Shown here: positions 55,943 to 64,000 of the stretch, one piece after another
Layout of the letters: the number at the start of each line of letters is the position of its first letter
How positions within the stretch are numbered: the stretch's first letter is position 1
DNA from: Bacteroidia bacterium
GTDB lineage: Bacteria > Bacteroidota > Bacteroidia > J057
NCBI GenBank assembly: GCA_030430205.1
Contig: JAUIGE010000002.1
Coordinates: 248,001-312,000 of the forward strand
DNA: 64,000 bases
Reading direction: 5' to 3'
Notes under the pieces: generated by a model
Told to the model about the DNA's origin: nothing
Seen by the model: the letters and a program-made list of their open reading frames with translations, nothing else
The model's database searches: none
Translations under genes and position numbers: made by a program

Positions 55943-56517
55943 TAAGGTGTAACATTTAGTCGAAAATTGTCTACTCTTTAGGCAAGTTTTTTTTACTTCC
56001 TACGGGTTTTTACTTGCTTAAAATAAGCCAAAACCCTCTATTTTGCCCTAAATAAGATGAAAAATACATTTTTTTTCTATCTTCCATCAATGTGGAATAA
56101 TTGTTGCTATGAAGTAATATGTACATGATGTAGGTTAGGTATGTTGGGTGACAAAAAAATACTTCAACAACATCTTGTCAGTTCTTTTACAGCAGATGCG
56201 AAAATATTTGATGCAATCTTAGGTCAATGCTAACCCCTAGCGCATTCCTCAGCAAATGTGTCTTATGCTTCATACTTAATTCCCCCTAGCAATTAAGTCC
56301 TGACTTCTGGCTTCTGTTATGCTGTAAAAGATGATTTAAGAAATATTCACCCAATTACTGGGAAACCGGCCATAAGTGGCCGGTTTTTTTTATTTCTCAG
56401 GCCTCCCTCAAGCGTTATTTTACGTGTAAACTACAGCCAGTAAAATACTGGCTTTGAGGGATTAAAATTATAGCTAATTTTCCGGGCTTCGACTTACATT
56501 TTATCCAAATATCATTT
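55943..56517. other. 575-bp non-coding region with a terminator, possible small RNA
   Basis: There is no reading frame of substance on either strand. The region is AT-rich in its first half and ends in a clear terminator (56364-56391). The DNA between ~56100 and 56390 may encode a small RNA, as the terminator is ~420 bp beyond the channel gene. No promoter with the consensus spacing was found. Confidence 0.35.
56364..56391 (+). terminator. Strong terminator AACCGGCCA...TGGCCGGTT
   Basis: AACCGGCCA and TGGCCGGTT form a 9-bp stem with a 4-base loop, followed by eight or more T. It lies far from any stop codon. Confidence 0.88.
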
Positions 56518-57867
56518 ATGAAAACGTCATTTTTTTTCTGCTTGCTTCTTGGCCTTGTTTCTGTAATGCCCGCTCAAACAGCCGTTTATGATTTTTTTAG
56601 TACCAATGGCCTTGCGGGCCCTACTTCTACCCCTCCCTGTAACCAGATTACAGCTTCTGATCCCGGCTCAGTCGGCGCTGCATGGATCAATTATGCCCAA
56701 ACCAATAACCCTGCCTATGTCATCAACTTAGGCGTCGGTAATTTGGTAGGTTTTGATCAAACCTTTCAGATGACTTTTGGATCCAATAACTGGGGCGGAG
56801 CCGATGGTATGGCTTTCGTGATCGCGGATACCGCGAGTAGCAGACTGGCTTCAGCTGGACAGGGTATTGGCTATGCTGAGGGCAATACTTGCGGCCCTAG
56901 CCTTGGCAATTGCTTCATAGATAACTCCATCGCTTTCGAAATCGATACCCACCCCAATGCCGGCACGGGAGACCCCAGCGATGACCATATTGCCCTGCAA
57001 CTCAACGGAACCGAAATCCATACAAACCCCAGCACTTCTCTCGCTTTGGTTACCCTGCCTGATATAGAAGATGGGTTGATTCACAATATTCGCCTGTTGA
57101 TCACCTCCGTAGGAGCGGGAGCCAGCTATACATTTCAGTTTTTTTTCGATGATCTTACCAATGCGAAGATCACGCATTCTTTTACGGCTGCCGATCTTGC
57201 GGCAATCTTTCCTGATCCGTCAACTGTCATCTGGGGCGTAACAGGTGCTAATGGCGGCCTTACCTCTACCCAAAAATTTGGACAAGCCAATGTCTGTAGT
57301 ACTTCTGCCTTTCCTGTAGAGTGGACCTTTTTTGAAGGAGAACCGCAGAAAGATGGCAGCGTGCAGTTGATATGGGGTACTTCTCGTGAAGAAAACAACA
57401 ATGGTTTTGAAATAGAGCGCCAACGGGCTGATGGCTGGGATATATTGGGAAGGGTAGATGGGCAGGGCAATAGCCAGGATGCTTATGGATATGTTTTTAC
57501 AGACATCATTCCCAAGGCTGGTTTCAATGTATATCGGATCAGGCAGATTGATTTTGATGGTCAATCAACCTATTCCAGCTTGCTTGAAATTTACATAGAG
57601 CCTTCGAATAGCCTCGTGCGGATTTTCCCAAACCCAGCGGGAGATTACTTCTCGCTTCAACTGCCTTCCGATCAGATGGAAGGGAATATGACCCTGGCTT
57701 ATTTTGACCTGAAAGGTCAGCAAGTCTATCGCCAGGCCGTATCGGTAAGCCTGGGAGAGGGATACCTCAAGGCAAAAACGCCCGATCTCGGTGCCGGGAT
57801 TTATATGGTAGAATTGCAGAAGTATCAGCAGCGGGTGATGCCACCGGCTCGGCTGGTATTGCGGTAG
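56518..57867 (+). CDS. Secreted L-type lectin-like protein with T9SS type A domain
   Basis: The protein has 449 residues and a signal peptide (MKTSFFFCLLLGLVSVMPAQ). A legume/L-type lectin-like domain covers ~25-270 (WGGADGMAFVIADTASSRLA; NSIAFEIDTHPNAGTGDPSD; VIWGVTGANGGLTS). A short FN3-like part (PVEWTFFEGEPQKDGSVQLI, NNNGFEIERQ) follows, and the C-terminus is a T9SS type A domain (RIFPNPAGDYFSLQLP; YFDLKGQQVYRQ; GIYMVELQKY). It should be exported to the surface and bind carbohydrate. The lectin domain is related to that of the giant protein at 42536-45850. Confidence 0.9.
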   Translation: MKTSFFFCLLLGLVSVMPAQTAVYDFFSTNGLAGPTSTPPCNQITASDPGSVGAAWINYAQTNNPAYVINLGVGNLVGFDQTFQMTFGSNNWGGADGMAFVIADTASSRLASAGQGIGYAEGNTCGPSLGNCFIDNSIAFEIDTHPNAGTGDPSDDHIALQLNGTEIHTNPSTSLALVTLPDIEDGLIHNIRLLITSVGAGASYTFQFFFDDLTNAKITHSFTAADLAAIFPDPSTVIWGVTGANGGLTSTQKFGQANVCSTSAFPVEWTFFEGEPQKDGSVQLIWGTSREENNNGFEIERQRADGWDILGRVDGQGNSQDAYGYVFTDIIPKAGFNVYRIRQIDFDGQSTYSSLLEIYIEPSNSLVRIFPNPAGDYFSLQLPSDQMEGNMTLAYFDLKGQQVYRQAVSVSLGEGYLKAKTPDLGAGIYMVELQKYQQRVMPPARLVLR

Positions 57868-57901
57868 GGATAGATAATGTAAGCTAATCGGCTCAAAGCG
57901 C

Positions 57902-59047
57902 TTACTCCACAAAAAACTCCCGCTCAAATAGCTCCTCCCCATTCTCCACCCGAAAGAGGTATGTCCCGGTGGCATAAGCTGTCATGTCAATGGTAAATTG
58001 CTGATCGCCCTTTTTGACTTTCTCTAAAGTCAGGCCTTTGAGAAATTTTTTCTCGGCGTCGAGTACGCTGAATTTCAGGTCCTGCTTTTTGCTGTTTTTG
58101 TACAAAACGACAAATTTGTTCTTCTCTTCCTGGGGGAAGATCTTCGAGATGCTGAAGCTTTGAATCATCTTCGCTTCTATGCACACATGCTGGGTATAGG
58201 CTCGCTGGCCTTGCGAGTTGATTTGAAGCACACGGTAGCAATATTCCTTTCCATCCTCAAAACGGGTAAAATCATCATGGAAACGATAAGTGGCAACGCC
58301 ATTGCCCACCGTATTTTGGGCCTCAATGGTCCGCACGACCCTGCCATGTACCCGATGCTCGGGTAGCCAGGAAAGCATGCGCTCTACCAAAAAGAATTTG
58401 ACATCCTCCTGTGCATCTACATCCCACTCAAGGTAAACTTCATTGTTTTGAAACTGAATGTTCATTCTCGGCGGCTCAAAGTAAGGAGGCGGATTGTCGT
58501 AATCCGTTTGCAGCAATCGCAGATCGTCTGGGTGGAGGTTTTTTTCATGCCCGATCAACTCCAGGTCATAGGTGCAGACATTGCCATCGTAACCATCTAC
58601 ATAGATGAAGTAGTTTTGCTCCGGTTTGGGATCTTTTAAATAAAATTTCAAGGGCTCCATCTTGTAGGGATTGGCGCAGGCGCGGTAGATAAATGCCTCG
58701 CTGCTGCAATCCTCGGCTTCTATGATCAGGGCTTGCATACCGGCGGGAGTGGCGCATTGGCGGGGATGGATAATCACCTCGTAGTAGGTATAGCCCGAAT
58801 CCGCCGTGAAACGGTACCATTGGTCATTTTCAAAGGTTTTGATGCAGGTGACGGGCTCGCCTTCAGGCGTTTGATCGGCTGAGGTCGTAGCCCTGGCGTT
58901 ATTGAGCGCTGTCAGGTAATCACCTGGAAAGACCTCTTTGGCTTGTTCGCAGAAGTCATACAGGGCGATCAGGGGATTGCTTTCCTGGGCGTGGATGGTT
59001 GTCGGAAAAAATACAAGAAGCAGGAAAGGGAGGGGAAAAAGTTTCAT
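57902..59047 (-). CDS. Secreted protein with FN3-like and T9SS-like C-terminal part
   Basis: The protein has 381 residues from the ATG at 59047 (MKLFPLPFLLLVFFPTTIHA, a signal peptide). A 120-residue N-terminal part contains paired cysteines (PRQCATPAGMQALIIEAEDC) and looks beta-rich. An FN3-like domain follows (NNEVYLEWDVDAQEDVKFFL; FEDGKEYCYRVLQINSQGQ), and the C-terminal ~80 residues have the type A pattern (KFSVLDAEKKFLKGLTLEKV; GTYLFRVENGEELFEREFFV) without the NP motif. Its leader overlaps the sucC terminator. Function unknown. Confidence 0.82.
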   Translation of the reverse strand: MKLFPLPFLLLVFFPTTIHAQESNPLIALYDFCEQAKEVFPGDYLTALNNARATTSADQTPEGEPVTCIKTFENDQWYRFTADSGYTYYEVIIHPRQCATPAGMQALIIEAEDCSSEAFIYRACANPYKMEPLKFYLKDPKPEQNYFIYVDGYDGNVCTYDLELIGHEKNLHPDDLRLLQTDYDNPPPYFEPPRMNIQFQNNEVYLEWDVDAQEDVKFFLVERMLSWLPEHRVHGRVVRTIEAQNTVGNGVATYRFHDDFTRFEDGKEYCYRVLQINSQGQRAYTQHVCIEAKMIQSFSISKIFPQEEKNKFVVLYKNSKKQDLKFSVLDAEKKFLKGLTLEKVKKGDQQFTIDMTAYATGTYLFRVENGEELFEREFFVE

Positions 59048-59049
59048 GA

Positions 59050-59105
59050 AAAAAAGCACGATGCATGGTTTTATAAGGATAAAACGCAGCATCGTGCTTT
59101 GTATT
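59050..59105 (-). terminator. Terminator of sucC, lying in the leader of the next gene
   Basis: On the minus strand AAAGCACGATGC pairs with GCATCGTGCTTT, with a second inner stem GTTTTATCC/GGATAAAAC-type, and is followed by TTTTTTTC. It ends just 3 bp before the ATG of the downstream gene. Confidence 0.85.
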
Positions 59106-59127
59106 TTCAAAAGAGAAGAAACTCTTC

Positions 59128-60342
59128 TTAGCTGAGCGCTTCTTTTACGCGGGCAGCAGCTTGTGCCAGCGTAGTAGCTGAAGTCACCTTCAGGCCAGAC
59201 TCGTCGATGATCTTGGCGCCGAGCTCGGCATTGGTGCCCTGAAGACGAACGATGATCGGCACAGGAATCTCACCGATATTTTTGTAAGCTTCCACTACGC
59301 CATTCGCTACGCGATCACAACGGACGATACCGCCGAAGATGTTCACAAGAATCGCCTTCACGTTAGGATCTTTGAGGATGATGCGGAAACCTTTTTCCAC
59401 AGTCACAGCATTAGCTCCACCGCCTACGTCGAGGAAGTTGGCGGGATCACCGCCGGAAAGCTTGATCATATCCATGGTAGCCATGGCAAGACCTGCACCA
59501 TTTACCATACAACCGACATTGCCGTCGAGTTTGATGTAGTTGAGGTCAAACTCTGAAGCCTCTACTTCGAGGGCATCTTCCTCTGCTTTGTCGCGCAGAC
59601 CTTCGAAGTCTTTGTGGCGATAGAGGGCGTTGCCGTCGATGCTGAGTTTGCAGTCTACAGCGATGATTTTGTCATCAGCTGTTTTGAACATAGGATTGAT
59701 CTCCAGCATATCGGCATCGGTGCCCTGGTATGCTTTATAGAGATTGGTGATGAATTTCACCCCATTTTTGAAGGCGGTGCCTGAAAGGCCGAGGCCGTAA
59801 GCGATTTTGCGGGCCTGAAAGGCCTGAAAGCCGACAGATGGGTCAATCCATTCTTTGACGATTTTTTCGGGCGAATGCTCCGCAACCTCCTCGATATTCA
59901 TACCGCCTTCGCTGGAAGCGATGATGACATCTCTGCCGGTCTCGCGATCCAGTGTGATGCTGAGGTAATATTCTTTGCGCTCGCTTTCACCAGGATAGTA
60001 CATATCCTCGCCGATGAATATTTTATTCACTTTGCTACCACCGGTAGCTTCGTTTTGAATCGTCACCAGGGTACCGCCCAGGATACCTTCGGCAGCTTCT
60101 TTTACACCGGCGATGCCTTTGGCTACGATAACGCCTTTAGCTCCGGTCTCTGTGACAGTGCCTTTGCCACGCCCTCCGGCATGGATTTGCGCCTTAACGA
60201 CAAAAAATTTGCCTTCAGGGTCGTCATATAGTGTTTTAGCAGCAGCAACAGCATCCTCTACTTTTTCGGCGACAACGCCGTTTTGTATCGGAACTCCATA
60301 GCCTTTGATAATTTCTTTTGCCTGATATTCGTGAAGCTTCAT
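59128..60342 (-). CDS. sucC: Succinyl-CoA synthetase, ADP/GDP-forming, beta subunit
   Basis: The protein has 404 residues and the full length of the enzyme. It has an ATP-grasp domain with MKLHEYQAKEIIKGYGVPI, VVKAQIHAGGRGKGT, DADMLEINPMF and DGNVGCMVNGAGLAMATMDM, and the C-terminal CoA-ligase domain with VNIFGGIVRCD and VRLQGTNAELG. With the alpha subunit (not in this window) it turns succinyl-CoA into succinate and forms ATP or GTP in the citric acid cycle. The promoter lies just upstream (60365-60396) and the terminator 23 bp downstream, so it is a single-gene unit. Confidence 0.97.
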   Translation of the reverse strand: MKLHEYQAKEIIKGYGVPIQNGVVAEKVEDAVAAAKTLYDDPEGKFFVVKAQIHAGGRGKGTVTETGAKGVIVAKGIAGVKEAAEGILGGTLVTIQNEATGGSKVNKIFIGEDMYYPGESERKEYYLSITLDRETGRDVIIASSEGGMNIEEVAEHSPEKIVKEWIDPSVGFQAFQARKIAYGLGLSGTAFKNGVKFITNLYKAYQGTDADMLEINPMFKTADDKIIAVDCKLSIDGNALYRHKDFEGLRDKAEEDALEVEASEFDLNYIKLDGNVGCMVNGAGLAMATMDMIKLSGGDPANFLDVGGGANAVTVEKGFRIILKDPNVKAILVNIFGGIVRCDRVANGVVEAYKNIGEIPVPIIVRLQGTNAELGAKIIDESGLKVTSATTLAQAAARVKEALS

Positions 60343-60364
60343 GTATTATTTTTTTTAAGATGGG

Positions 60365-60396
60365 CAAAGGTAAAATCAGCAAGGCGATTTTGCAAA
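60365..60396 (-). promoter_or_regulatory. Promoter of sucC
   Basis: On the minus strand TTTG (60396-60393) is followed by 20 bp and TACCTTTG (60372-60365), a perfect TAnnTTTG -7 element. It lies 23 bp upstream of the sucC start. Confidence 0.7.
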
Positions 60397-60468
60397 GAGA
60401 TGCCTCTTTCTTTTCCTATCCTAAAATTGTAATTTCAATTCTTACTCCGCATTAACCTTTAAATAAAT

Positions 60469-61575
60469 ATGAAAAAAACACTAACTCTACCCCTTTTTAT
60501 TTGCCTGCTACTCTCATCTGTATGGATGTCTGCACAAAGCCTGGTCAGTACCATGCCTGAAAACAAAAAGGTAATTCTTGAAGAATTTACCGGTACATCT
60601 TGTCCCCCATGTGCCACAGGACATCAGACCATAGAGACTTTGTTGACCACTTTTCCGGGTCAATTGTTTGTCCTTGGATACCAACCTTTTAACTCATCCC
60701 TGACTACGCCAAGAAGTGCGAGTGATCCTGACATGAGGAGAAATTTCCCCAATGCCTTTTACGATCTTAATTTTACAAAGGGCCCCGGGCGCTTTATGCC
60801 CAGTGCTTTTATGAATAGAAAGTTATGGAACGGAGATCGCCTGGTAGGAAGAGGAGACTGGCAAAATAATGCCTCAGCTATTCTGGCAGAGGCTTCGCCT
60901 GTGAATGTGGGCTTGTTGGCTACCTATGATAGCCTGACCCAGCTCCTCACGGTAAAAGTTGAAGTATATTATACCGATTCGATGGCTGGGACGAACACTA
61001 TCTATGTACATCTATTGGAAGATGGAATCATCGCAGGACAAAGCGGGAGTACCGACCCCAATTATGTGCATAAGCATGTTTTCAGAGAAAGTCTGACAAC
61101 GGATCAATGGGGAGATCTCATTCCTTTAGGTCCATGGCCTGGCCAGTTTCACCAGATGACACTGACCTTTGACAACAGTGCAGGGGCCTATAACATGAAA
61201 AATTGCAGTGTGATGGCTTTTGTTCGGGACCCATCCACAGAAGAAGTTTACAGTGGTGCGGGTGTTCATGTGGGAGAGCCTGTAAACAATACCGGCATAG
61301 TCGGGGATCTGGATAGCCAGATCGCCATGCAGGTTTTTCCAAACCCTGCCCAGCAGTATGCTCATCTGGAATTTACCCTTCAAAGGGCTGAAGAGGTGCA
61401 GTTGACATTGTTGGATGTGAATGGGAAAACAATAGAAAGGGGCAATTTGGGCACCTTTTCGGCAGGAACACATCTGCATAAGATAGACCTTCAGGCACTT
61501 CCTGCTGGCATGTATATGGTCAGATTACAAGCAGATCAAAAGGTCAGCATGAAACGTCTTTTTGTCATTAGATAA
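60469..61575 (+). CDS. Omp28-domain secreted protein with T9SS type A domain
   Basis: The protein has 368 residues. After a signal peptide (MKKTLTLPLFICLLLSSVWM) comes the Omp28 signature KKVILEEFTGTSCPPCATGH, with CPPC in the thioredoxin active-site position, then FPGQLFVLGYQPFNSS and a beta-sandwich (LLTVKVEVYYTDSMAG). The C-terminus is a T9SS type A domain (QVFPNPAQQYAHLEFTL; LLDVNGKTIERGNL; GMYMVRLQADQ). It is a relative of the lipoprotein at 53079-53972 but anchored by T9SS rather than by lipid. The CxxC suggests a redox function at the surface. Confidence 0.92.
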   Translation: MKKTLTLPLFICLLLSSVWMSAQSLVSTMPENKKVILEEFTGTSCPPCATGHQTIETLLTTFPGQLFVLGYQPFNSSLTTPRSASDPDMRRNFPNAFYDLNFTKGPGRFMPSAFMNRKLWNGDRLVGRGDWQNNASAILAEASPVNVGLLATYDSLTQLLTVKVEVYYTDSMAGTNTIYVHLLEDGIIAGQSGSTDPNYVHKHVFRESLTTDQWGDLIPLGPWPGQFHQMTLTFDNSAGAYNMKNCSVMAFVRDPSTEEVYSGAGVHVGEPVNNTGIVGDLDSQIAMQVFPNPAQQYAHLEFTLQRAEEVQLTLLDVNGKTIERGNLGTFSAGTHLHKIDLQALPAGMYMVRLQADQKVSMKRLFVIR

Positions 61576-61589
61576 TCACGAAAAAATAA

Positions 61590-62528
61590 TTATCTGCCAT
61601 TGTAGACGGAAATACTTCCAAAGTCAATGGTGCAAATAAGGGTGGTGGCGTTTTGGCCATCACTTTTTTTGTATGCCTGGTTGACATAGGTGTTTTTGCC
61701 CTCACGAACAAATGCCTCAGCTCCTTCACTAGGTAAGGTGGCTGAAGAAAAGAGTCCACTTTTGAGTATGATTCTGGTAGGATGATCGGGATGTACAATC
61801 AGGAAAAAATCGCCCATTCCCTGTTGGACATAGATCGTCATGCCTGCATATTCCTCACTGCCCAAAACCATTTTGGTGTCGCCCATATCATTGACAATAG
61901 AGATCACATTGGCGCGGGCGAGTTCGATATTTTTCAGGACAATCTTGGCTTTGGCGGCGTGAATGTCCATTTTATCCATTTGGATACGGTTGGCCTGGGT
62001 ATAGTTGATATGCAGATCAGCAAAAGCTGAGTGAATCTCAACATGATTCAGGCTCAGGTCTGAAAAATCCAGCCGCGAGCGGCCTACCCCCAGGTCAAGG
62101 TAAAGATCTGTAGAAACAGATGGGTCCGGGCTATAGGTAGATCGCAATGCAGTTGCATTGCCTGAACTATTCAAAAATACCTGCTGACTGAAGTCAGCAG
62201 AAGTTCTGTTAGCGCTTTGCGCTACCTGCTCAGCAGACTCGCTTTGTTTTACATTCAGCGCTACGGTGCGCATCCAGTTTCCATGCGCATCAGGGCCTTC
62301 ATCCACTTTGGGGATGAGTTGATCGTCATCACTGTAGAGTTTGAAAAAGCTCTTCCCACATACTGGGGAAGACTTGATAAATACTTCTCCTGCGGGTATC
62401 CGCAGATTGAGATGCATGTGCTGGACTTTGCTGTCCGTGGGAAAGGTTTGTACCTGTAAATCCGTTTTTTGGCTGAAAAGCCATACCGGAGCAAACAGGG
62501 ATACCCAAATTATTAACTTCGTTTTCAT
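61590..62528 (-). CDS. Exported hypothetical protein
   Basis: The protein has 312 residues from the ATG at 62528 (MKTKLIIWVSLFAPVWLFSQ, a signal peptide). The second half is a right-handed beta-rich repeat (DLYLDLGVGRSRLDFSDLSL; NHVEIHSAFADLHINYTQAN; KIVLKNIELARANVISIVND), reminiscent of the toast-rack/LiaF-like folds. There is no T9SS domain. A promoter-like TTG-N21-TATCTTTG lies ~105 bp upstream. It is convergent with the Omp28-T9SS gene, 14 bp apart. Function unknown. Confidence 0.8.
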   Translation of the reverse strand: MKTKLIIWVSLFAPVWLFSQKTDLQVQTFPTDSKVQHMHLNLRIPAGEVFIKSSPVCGKSFFKLYSDDDQLIPKVDEGPDAHGNWMRTVALNVKQSESAEQVAQSANRTSADFSQQVFLNSSGNATALRSTYSPDPSVSTDLYLDLGVGRSRLDFSDLSLNHVEIHSAFADLHINYTQANRIQMDKMDIHAAKAKIVLKNIELARANVISIVNDMGDTKMVLGSEEYAGMTIYVQQGMGDFFLIVHPDHPTRIILKSGLFSSATLPSEGAEAFVREGKNTYVNQAYKKSDGQNATTLICTIDFGSISVYNGR

Positions 62529-62632
62529 AGCAATCGCCTTTACGTCCATCATATGGATAATGTTTAACTATGGAGGTTGTATGAAATCGTTTTCTGACTA
62601 AAAAAAAGCTGATTTTCCAGGCTTTCTTTATA

Positions 62633-62664
62633 CAAAGATAAAATTGTTGGACAACTTTTTACAA
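62633..62664 (-). promoter_or_regulatory. Promoter of the exported hypothetical protein
   Basis: On the minus strand TTG (62664-62662) is followed by 21 bp and TATCTTTG (62640-62633), a perfect -7 element. Confidence 0.6.
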
Positions 62665-62775
62665 AATTTATCGAATGCAGCTCGGAATGCTGGCGTTTTC
62701 AGGGGGCTTTTCTCCCTTTTTATCGCCTAAACCCATAGTTTTATCCGTTAATAGAATTCCTTAAAAGAACCGATT

Positions 62776-63354
62776 TTGTCCGATTTTTTGTACGAAATAG
62801 AACCTTTTTATGGCTGGTTGGATGCCTATAGCCATGAGAACGATCCCCGATCTCCCTTCCATGGAGTGGAGCACAATCTTTTCTACTTTGACCGTTCTGT
62901 TAATGAGATGCCCGCGCATCCCCTGTGGGATACGATCGGATCGGAAAGTCTGCTGATTAAAATTCTGTATGCCAGCTATGATAAAGGCTACGCTATCATT
63001 GAGCTTTTTGGAGAGTGGAATGATCTCTATGACAATGACTACAAGCTACTGGCAGAAAACTGCCTGACCTATCTGCTCGATCACGGAATAAATCGTTTTA
63101 TTCTGATCTGTGAAAATGTATTTCACGCTTACTTTGAGACAGACGATTATTATGATGCCTTGCAGGAAGAGCTGGAAGAGGGCTGGATCAGCCTGGTCAG
63201 GCCTCGGGAAAATGTACTGGAGGAGCTGGAAAGCTACAATTTGAGCCATTATTTTTACCTCAGCCCCGTGCTGGATGACCTCAACTGGCGAAAGCTCAAA
63301 CCTTTTCAGCTATTTGAACTTATTGAGTCGAGGATTACGAAGTTGTTGAGGTGA
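62776..63354 (+). CDS. Conserved hypothetical protein
   Basis: The protein has 192 residues. The start is most likely TTG at 62776, since the frame is closed by a stop ~24 bp upstream and no ATG precedes FLYEIEPFYGW. It is an acidic soluble protein with no signal peptide. Features such as DPRSPFHGVEHNLFYFD, HPLWDTIGSESLLIKILYAS and YAIIELFGEWNDLYDNDY recall an unnamed family common in Bacteroidota. It is followed by a GAGAGCA tandem word array. I know no function. Confidence 0.8.
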   Translation: MSDFLYEIEPFYGWLDAYSHENDPRSPFHGVEHNLFYFDRSVNEMPAHPLWDTIGSESLLIKILYASYDKGYAIIELFGEWNDLYDNDYKLLAENCLTYLLDHGINRFILICENVFHAYFETDDYYDALQEELEEGWISLVRPRENVLEELESYNLSHYFYLSPVLDDLNWRKLKPFQLFELIESRITKLLR

Positions 63355-63500
63355 GAGCAGAGAGCAGAGAGCAGAGAGCAGAGAGGCGAGAGCAGAGAGC
63401 AGAGAGGCGAGAGCAGAGAGCAGAGAGGTGAGAGCAGAGAGCAGAGAGGCGAGAACCGAGACTGCAAACTGAAGACTGCAAACTGAAGACTGAAGACTGT
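63354..63500. repeat. GAGAGCA tandem array with ACTGAAG tail
   Basis: AGAGCAGAGAGCAGAGAGGC-type words repeat over ~100 bp directly after the stop codon, followed by ACTGCAAACTGAAGACTGC words. It is another intergenic word array of the type seen elsewhere in the window. Confidence 0.85.
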
Positions 63501-63501
63501 G

Positions 63502-63882
63502 CTACTCTTCAATCTTCTCTACATCTACGATGAAGTACTTGGTATCGCCTCGCCAGGAGAAAGTGAAGAGTTTTTCTTCGTATTGCAACTTGACTCTGTG
63601 GCCTTTATTCATTGCCTCTTCGATTTCCTTCCGCACTTCATCATCTCCGGGGTAGACGGAAAAATTCCAATAAGTAGAGTTCATGTCTCCGCCATCTCCG
63701 CCGCCGATACCTCCCAAAAAGAGCTGGCCTTCCCAGGTTTTGACCACATAGCCTTTTTTGCTGAATTTCATCACCTTGCCTACCCGATCTCCGGTACTGT
63801 AATTGTAGTAAAAAGTGATAACAAAAGTGCCCATTATAGCCAGCATAAGAGCTGCAACGAATATGATTAGAATTTTGCGCAT
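63502..63882 (-). CDS. Small membrane-anchored hypothetical protein
   Basis: The protein has 126 residues from the ATG at 63882 (MRKILIIFVAALMLAIMGTF). One N-terminal membrane helix is followed by FYYNYSTGDRVGKVMKFSKK, GYVVKTWEGQLFLGG and a beta-rich end (HRVKLQYEEKLFTFSWRGDT). I recall this family as a Bacteroidota membrane protein often mislabelled 6-phosphogluconate dehydrogenase; it has no Rossmann fold. It is convergent with the conserved hypothetical gene, with the word array between. Function unknown. Confidence 0.82.
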   Translation of the reverse strand: MRKILIIFVAALMLAIMGTFVITFYYNYSTGDRVGKVMKFSKKGYVVKTWEGQLFLGGIGGGDGGDMNSTYWNFSVYPGDDEVRKEIEEAMNKGHRVKLQYEEKLFTFSWRGDTKYFIVDVEKIEE

Positions 63883-63963
63883 GACATCATTTTTTGAGCC
63901 CCCAATATACAACCTTTGCGCTTTCTAAACTATGATGTAAATTGAAGGACAAATTATTTCTAC

Positions 63964-64000
63964 ATGAAAAGTACAGCCTCATTCAATCCTCGTCAGGATA
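63964..64000 (+). CDS. Possible start of a gene running off the window
   Basis: An ATG at 63964 opens a frame (MKSTASFNPRQD) that continues to the last base. It is too short to assign. Confidence 0.25.
   Translation, partial: MKSTASFNPRQD

Overview
The window is chromosomal DNA of a Bacteroidota bacterium. This rests on many secreted proteins ending in type IX secretion (T9SS) type A sorting domains, one gliding-motility/CHU-type C-terminal domain, promoters of the TTG-N19/20-TAnnTTTG type, start codons without a Shine-Dalgarno sequence, and several intergenic palindrome families of a kind common in this phylum. A Saprospiria-like lineage would fit, but that is inference. Most of the window is ordinary housekeeping and envelope genes.

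Layout. 1-6.8 kb: end of a TPR sensor histidine kinase, a type IIA topoisomerase A subunit, and a large T9SS protein. 6.9-17.2 kb: a decayed DUF3037 gene, tRNA-Asn, and a 9.2-kb integrated element bounded by 46-bp direct repeats of the tRNA 3' end. The element carries an excisionase-like HTH protein, a gene II/X-type replication initiator, a one-polypeptide type ISP-like restriction-modification enzyme, a tandem pair of paralogues of unknown function, a small secreted protein and a tyrosine integrase. 17.2-19.3 kb: a REP palindrome cluster split by a complete 1,615-bp IS4-family element with Tn5/IS50-like ends and a perfect 9-bp target duplication. 19.4-24.1 kb: a secreted caspase-like protease, a PfkB kinase, an alpha/beta hydrolase and an Ada-type DNA repair protein.

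24.3-27.8 kb: the most interesting system. An operon encodes a CHAT-family caspase-like protease with an N-terminal adaptor-like domain and an NB-ARC/TPR STAND receptor. Both proteins carry an almost identical 21-residue segment whose core resembles a RHIM/amyloid signalling motif. I read it as an NLR-like effector-receptor pair. 27.8-34.1 kb: a secreted protein, then a divergent dinB/dnaE2-like translesion pair around a shared control region. 34.2-42.5 kb: an orphan antitoxin-like gene, a VOC/SRPBCC/GlxA cluster, a lipoprotein followed by a frameshifted gene, a DUF3352-like protein, pepT and a YegP-family protein. 42.5-49 kb: a giant lectin/PKD-like surface protein, an HTTM membrane protein, and an MqsR-like toxin with an HTH-Panacea antitoxin. 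49-54 kb: an envelope cluster with a redox theme (TlpA-like thioredoxin, two cysteine-paired T9SS proteins, a DUF6029-like outer-membrane protein, an Omp28 lipoprotein). 54-64 kb: two phasin-like proteins, a potassium channel with a C-terminal zinc ribbon, T9SS proteins, sucC and small conserved proteins.

Intergenic spaces are rich in short tandem word repeats, long palindromes and a two-copy interspersed hairpin. I see no rRNA and no CRISPR array. All family assignments come from reading motifs; no database search was run.
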